64,000 bases of DNA from Iris pallida. Lineage: Eukaryota; Streptophyta; Magnoliopsida; Asparagales; Iridaceae. The position numbers and the translations under genes are program-made. Within the stretch, counting starts at the first letter, position 1, and every line of letters starts with the position of its first letter. The notes beneath the pieces are model-generated. The model did no database searches. It was not told the DNA's origin and was given only the letters and a program-made list of their open reading frames with translations. Of the stretch, positions 60,120 through 64,000 are shown one piece after another. The stretch covers positions 905,501 through 969,500 of the forward strand of contig JANAVB010007000.1 in assembly GCA_029216955.1 (NCBI GenBank). Reading direction: 5' to 3'.

Positions 60120-60343
60120 CGGAGATGTCGCTTCGTTACGTTATACGTAATTTACCTAAACTTATTACTTTTTTCGAAATTTCGGTAAATTTCTTTACTT
60201 TATATGAAAATTTCTCTTAAAAAATAGAAAACGCCCATCGGAAGGGCGTTCTTGTGCTCCCTAGGGAATAATTCCAAACTTTGTGCTTTGAGTGAGATTT
60301 TATAAATATTTAATGCTTTGTATAAAAATTTTCGAAATAAGTT

Positions 60344-60756
60344 GAGAGGAACATGGACCACACAATTATTAGTTGACAACAAGAAGTATGGATTTTCACT
60401 CCTAAACAGTATCAAGAAATAAACCTTAATTATTAGTTTAGTTGGCATCATTATAGTTATTGTTTTCTTTCTAAGCTCCTCTACCACTTGAACTCGTAGT
60501 TGGCACGTGTGGCAGTAGAGTGGCATTTTCGGTATTACATCGAACCCCGAGTCCCTTATCCATGCATAACAAAAAGTTACACATAACCACATACATCAAG
60601 GCGGACCTGCACAATCCTCTCACAAACTCTGAAGAAAAAACGAAAAGAAAAAGTAAGGAAGGAGGAGGAAATGGAATTCTTCTACTATTTTGCACTTTAG
60701 TCCCTATATTTTCTGAAAATTTCCACGGTGGTGATCTCTTCCCGTTGCTCGTGCAG
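60344..60756 (+). other. Host flank between the MULE nest and the NOI exon
   Basis: No open gene. A purine-rich GAAAAAACGAAAAG stretch is followed by GTAAGG (60651), a possible donor of a 5'UTR intron whose acceptor would be GTGCAG at 60756. No start codon in the right frame is visible upstream. Confidence 0.4.
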
Positions 60757-61015
60757 GAGGCGGATGTCGGTGCCGGCGTTCGGGGAGTGGGAGCAGTGCT
60801 ACAAGGACGGGGTGGTCCCCACCTACTCCGTCGACTTCTCGAAGATCAGGGAGATCCGGCGGAGGAACAAGAGCCGCGTCAGCATCGGCAACGAGGAGGA
60901 CCTCCTCCACAAGAGCGGCAGCGGCGAAGAGGAGGTCAACAGCGCCAGCGGCGGCGGCAGCAGCGAGCCAGTCCCCGACGACCGTCCGATGATCCCACCC
61001 CATCGATCCCCCACC
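60757..61015 (+). CDS. RIN4/NOI-domain protein, single exon seen
   Basis: Exon bounded by an acceptor (GTGCAG, 60751-60756) and a donor (ACC|GTACG, 61016). First in-frame ATG at 60764 gives MSVPAFGEWEQ; the NOI/AvrRpt-cleavage motif VPAFGEWE and YSVDFSKIREIRRRNKSR are clear. The rest is Gly/Ser/Glu-rich. RIN4-family proteins are membrane-attached regulators of immunity; most small NOI genes are uncharacterised. The C-terminal exon with the usual acylated Cys cluster is not seen before 64000, and an upstream exon is not seen either, so the gene is partial in this window. Third positions are strongly GC-rich. Confidence 0.75.
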
Positions 61016-61221
61016 GTACGATTCCTTCCTCCGATCCTCACTTATTTGCTTACTTTTATCCTGATAATTTTGACCACATGATAACAACCAAGTGTTAAGT
61101 GTTAGTTACTACTTACTTCGCCGTGTTGTTGCCACGTCAGTTTTCCTTTTTTTTTTTAATTTTAGTTTTCTACAAATTCATTCCATTTATGTCAACGACA
61201 ATAATTCAAGTTTTTGGTTTA
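61016..61221 (+). other. Probable NOI intron start, no gene
   Basis: Begins with the donor GTACGATTCC and is T-rich. Nothing else is seen. Confidence 0.35.
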
Positions 61222-61428
61222 GGGGCCGTTTGGTTGACTTAAATTGGTATTGCAACATTTACATCAATTCCAGTCCTTGGTTGTCCGTAAGTGTACTGCA
61301 ACTGCAGTCTGCAGCATTTGTTGCAGCCAAAGTAGCTGCAACTTTAATTACAGCAACTCCTACTTTAAATTGCAACAACTTTTAAGGGACGACAATTCTT
61401 GGGATAGGTGTTTTCAAAGTACAGGGGA

Positions 61429-61606
61429 GAAAACTTTGATACCGAAGGGGGTATCAAAGTTTTAATACCCTCTATGTATGACATGTGGGCTCCTCCCTCT
61501 TCGTAAAATGTGTAAACATATATATATACATAAATATTGAGGGGGCCCCACTTGTCCTACATAGGGGTATCAAAACTTTGATACCCCTTCGGTATCAAAG
61601 TTTTAC
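61429..61606. repeat. Inverted repeat with AAAACTTTGATACC ends
   Basis: AAACTTTGATACCGAAGGGG (61431-61450) and its inverse near 61578-61600 flank about 130 bp. Each arm is itself nearly palindromic (TTTGATACC...GGTATCAAA). It resembles a tiny MITE. Confidence 0.6.
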
Positions 61607-61884
61607 TCGTTACGAGAGGTCTGGTTTTGAACGGTTTTAAGTAGTGCTTTTAAACCAATATAACCCATGTTTTTAAAACCAATTTAACACATGCTTGGAA
61701 ATTCATTAACGAACGGTCCTGAAAGTTTTTGAAATAAAATAAAATTACTTGTATAAAAACAAAAATTCTCCCAAAGAATGATTATATCATTTTGCTTTAC
61801 CAAACAATAGCTTATACACTCATATAACTTGCAAGCATAAAATGATTTGACAAGTAGTAAATCATAAATGTTGATAGAAAAGTA

Positions 61885-61997
61885 TTCACTACCACATCAA
61901 ATGGTCGCAAAATTTTATGGCAATCGTTCACTACCATATCAAATGGTCGCAAAATTTTATGGCAATCGTTCACTACCACATCAAATGAACGCAAAAT
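61885..61997. repeat. 42-bp tandem repeat, 2.7 copies
   Basis: Starts at 61885, 61927 and 61969. The first two copies differ by one base; the third is truncated and altered. Confidence 0.92.
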
Positions 61998-62241
61998 TAA
62001 AAAAAAAACTTACATTTTAAAGGAAGCAGTCGTTAGATGGGACCTCAAGAGAAACAAAGATGAGAAAGAAGAAATATGGTAGGGTATTAGTAGTTGTAAT
62101 GTTTTTCTATAAGGATATAAATGGAAGGAAAAAATAGAAATCCTCAAAATACCCCTATGTTGGGTGTTTATAAAGACACAAAATTACATTGCACTGTTTT
62201 ATTTTATTTTATTTTTATTTTTATTTATTTTTTGGGTGGGA

Positions 62242-62266
62242 GGGGGGGGGGGGGGGGGGGGGGGGG
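62242..62266. repeat. 25-nt G homopolymer
   Basis: An unbroken G run after GGGTGGGA and a T-rich run. It may form a G-quadruplex or reflect an assembly-sensitive site. Confidence 0.9.
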
Positions 62267-62399
62267 TTTGAGCCGACCAAAACTAGTGGCTCAAAAAAAA
62301 TTACCGAAACAATTTTTTTTAAACATTTCAAAAAAAACCCGGCCTAAAAACTTTCCAAAACCGGTGAAAGTACCATCGCCAAACAGACCCTAAAGGATT

Positions 62400-63050
62400 T
62401 TTATTTATTGTACAAATTGGAATTGGTGCAAAATAAAGTAATAAATTGCTCATGGCTCTCGAGTTATGTGTCTCTCTCCCGTAACTCATGGCAAAGAGAG
62501 CTAATCTAGTCAGCCAATATGGGTCTCTTTTCTGTAACTCATGCCCATGTCTTGGTGGCCCCATGGTCTCTTTTGGCAGGATCATGGTTACCTGAATTCA
62601 CCATGTAGTTAGCTTTCCGCGATTCGGGAACATACGTTCTAGAACACATAATATCGATGAATTGAATTGGAACGTGAAAATTTGATGTTCCAACAAGAAA
62701 ACAGAACATATACTTGGCCTTACAACCAAGCTTTTAAAGGAAGGAAAAAAGTGTTGGTTTTAGTTATTTCTTGTTAAAAGGTTTAGAACCTAATAGTTGC
62801 CTTCCAACCAAGCTTTTTTTTCCTGTTTTGATTTCTTATGATGCTATATTATGGTACTTGATTATTTTTGAATCTTAAGTATAGATTATTTATAATGTTA
62901 CATATTTGTTCCTTGAGAATGTTTCAAGTTTCAGATAAACGTATAATATCTTGCATACGCATTTCCAATACGCATATCAGGATCTGTTGTGTACCTAGTT
63001 TCCGTGTTCTTTCCACGTTCTGGAGCATTCCATGTTCTAAGTTGTTATAA
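62400..63050. other. AT-rich host flank, no gene seen
   Basis: No domain or long frame. TTACAACCAAGCTTTT and TTCCAACCAAGCTTTT are repeated at 62720 and 62800. Confidence 0.4.
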
Positions 63051-63052
63051 TT

Positions 63053-63345
63053 TGTTAGACTTGACAAGAAAGAGAGCAAACAAAAGCACATGGAAGCACG
63101 ATATTTTTACGTGGGAAATCCTTTCGATGTGAGATTGAAAAATCACGGGTCCTAGTCCAAAAAGTTTGTCATCCATTTTAAAAATGATGAGATTACAAGT
63201 ATTTTTCTCTAAGACACTAGAGGATCACCAATATATAGTTCTTCACTTCAAGAGTCGATTACAATAGGAATAAGCTCACTGACGCAACTGTTGTCCTTGG
63301 TTGGTGCCAGGAGCCTGAGCTGGGGTGGGCTAGAGTGGATTAGGG
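63053..63345. repeat. Possible copia LTR fragment
   Basis: TGTTAGACTTGACAAG followed by GAAGCACGATATTTTTACGTGG resembles the start and internal part of some plant copia LTRs. A CCCAACA at 63781-63787 could be its end, but the flanks (TAATT left, AACTC right) do not match. Confidence 0.3.
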
Positions 63346-63349
63346 TGGA

Positions 63350-63510
63350 CTAAGTATAGTTTGACTCATAAAAAAATTACAAAAAAAAATTTATATATGA
63401 AAAATAAATCAAATTTTTTTTTTCGGGTTGGCTCTAAGTATAGATTGACTTACAAAAAATTACAAAAAAATTTATATATGAAAAATAAATCTTTTTTTTT
63501 GGGTGGGCTG
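63350..63510. repeat. Two-copy tandem repeat, ~85 bp period
   Basis: CTAAGTATAG(T/A)TTGACT then AAAAATTACAAAAAAA, TTTATATATGAAAAATAAATC and a T run, present twice. Confidence 0.8.
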
Positions 63511-63859
63511 GAGCCCACCCCAGCCCTTCACATCGGTCCGCCCATGCTCGTTACCATAAGTGGATGGAATTAGATTGCTTGGATGTTGGATGCAATGCCT
63601 TGAGGGTGAACGAAGGAGCCCCTTATATAGACTCAAGTGACCATAGGTCTTCCTATTGCATAGAATATAATACATATCTTTTCGTCTTCCTAAAAAGTTG
63701 TTCTATCTTCTAAGAAAGCTTTTCGTCTTCTAATGTATTATTGTTGGACATGACCATATTCACCCATAAGGAATGAGATTCCCAACAAACTCTTTCTCAC
63801 GACTTCCGAGGAGGGCACCATACCTGCAAGTTGTCTATATATCTTGTGCTTGCAGTATT

Positions 63860-64000
63860 CTAAATGGCGGCCGTCTAGTCCGTCTAGGCGAGGCGGTCTA
63901 TCTCCGCACCGCTTTTCGGTAGGCAGTGGAGTAGGCGGCCAACGGAGGTTGGCGGCATAGGCGGAGGTGAGGCGGCGTAGGCGAGCGCCTAGGCGGAGCC
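63860..64000. repeat. GGCGG/TAGGCG-rich repeat, cut by the window end
   Basis: Repeated GTAGGCGG, GAGGCGG and CGCCTAGGCGGAG words, of a kind common in plant dispersed repeats. Class unknown. Confidence 0.45.

Larger units (their letters stand above)
49176..60216 (-). mobile_element. MULE-2, Mutator-like transposon carrying a plant mobile domain gene
   Basis: The ends align over about 97 bp (49176-49272 and 60120-60216, roughly 65-70% by eye), starting (G/T)AGAAA-TTTCAT. Identical 9-bp duplications TTAAAAAAT are at 49167-49175 and 60217-60225. Net of the copia insertion it is about 5.3 kb, with a single-frame transposase on the minus strand and a convergent PMD gene on the plus strand. It splits the right TIR of MULE-X. 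Confidence 0.88.
25132..60334. mobile_element. MULE-X, outer non-autonomous Mutator-like element hosting the nest
   Basis: Left end CAGAAATTTTCATACAAAG at 25132 and right end, read inward, CGAAAATTTTTATACAAAG at 60334. They are flanked by identical 9-bp duplications AAATAAGTT (25123-25131 and 60335-60343). The inverted repeats run about 350 bp: 25132-25478 on the left; 60226-60334 plus 48918-49175 on the right, split by MULE-2. Without the inner elements only about 1.6 kb remain, with no transposase. A second, direct copy of the left terminus lies at 48261-48430, suggesting a related element had already inserted or been duplicated inside it. Confidence 0.85.
61222..62392. mobile_element. Possible MITE-like element with AGGGnCnGTTTGG inverted ends
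   Basis: AGGGGCCGTTTGGTTG at about 61221 and, inverted, AGGGTCTGTTTGGCGA at about 62391 form a 13/16 match, typical of small plant DNA transposons. The flanking bases (TTT left, AAA right) do not prove a target duplication. No transposase inside. Confidence 0.4.

Noticed and set aside
60520..61098. 192-codon frame overlapping the NOI exon in another phase
   Set aside because: The shorter frame holds the recognisable VPAFGEWE motif with splice signals; the longer one is an Arg/Gln-rich out-of-frame reading.
61222..62392. PIF/Harbinger-type element with a TTA/TAA target site
   Set aside because: The flanking triplets are inverted, not direct, so the superfamily cannot be assigned; kept only as a possible MITE-like element.
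63053..63787. Possible complete solo copia LTR (TGTTAGAC to CCCAACA)
   Set aside because: Flanking pentamers do not match and the middle holds unrelated tandem repeats, so only a possible fragment is listed.

Overview
The window is plant nuclear DNA, almost entirely transposable elements. The evidence is plant-type Ty3/gypsy (Tekay/Del-like chromovirus) and Ty1/copia elements, three MuDR/MULE DNA transposons, a plant mobile domain (PMD) gene and one exon of a plant RIN4/NOI-family gene. The GC-rich third positions of the NOI exon suggest a monocot or magnoliid-like angiosperm, but I cannot name the species. I see no tRNA, rRNA or CRISPR.

Layout. 1-960: GC-rich interspersed repeats, then a purine-rich stretch. 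976-1109: a (TA)n/(TG)n microsatellite. ~1110-5407: a decayed gag-only gypsy element (+). 5408-6022 and 17562-23592: pieces of a non-coding long-terminal-repeat element on the minus strand ('family C'). A Tekay-like gypsy element (6540-17561, minus, ~3.0 kb LTRs) sits inside them; an extra partial LTR-leader-gag copy lies beyond its left LTR. 23593-25122: LTR debris and a short tandem repeat.

25132-60334 is a nest of three MULEs. Each boundary is supported by terminal inverted repeats (TIRs) and an identical 9-bp target duplication. Outer MULE-X (TSD AAATAAGTT) has no coding capacity. It holds MULE-1 (25702-48238, TSD ATTATTTTA) and MULE-2 (49176-60216, TSD TTAAAAAAT). MULE-1 has a broken transposase gene (minus) and a convergent CCHC/GRF zinc-finger gene (plus). 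It was later hit by a 4.95-kb solo LTR (TSD TTACA) and by a gag-only gypsy element with 4.73-kb LTRs (TSD TCCAA). MULE-2 has a broken transposase (minus) and a convergent PMD gene (plus). It was later hit by an intact copia element (50021-55748, TSD ATATC) with nearly identical LTRs and one open gag-pol frame.

60344-64000 is host flank: a NOI/RIN4-domain exon about 430 bp right of the nest, then small repeats, MITE-like inverted repeats, a 25-G tract and unclassified repeats. The only fully open long coding sequence is the copia polyprotein. The other element genes are interrupted, and many of their stops can be explained by single C-to-T (or G-to-A) changes.
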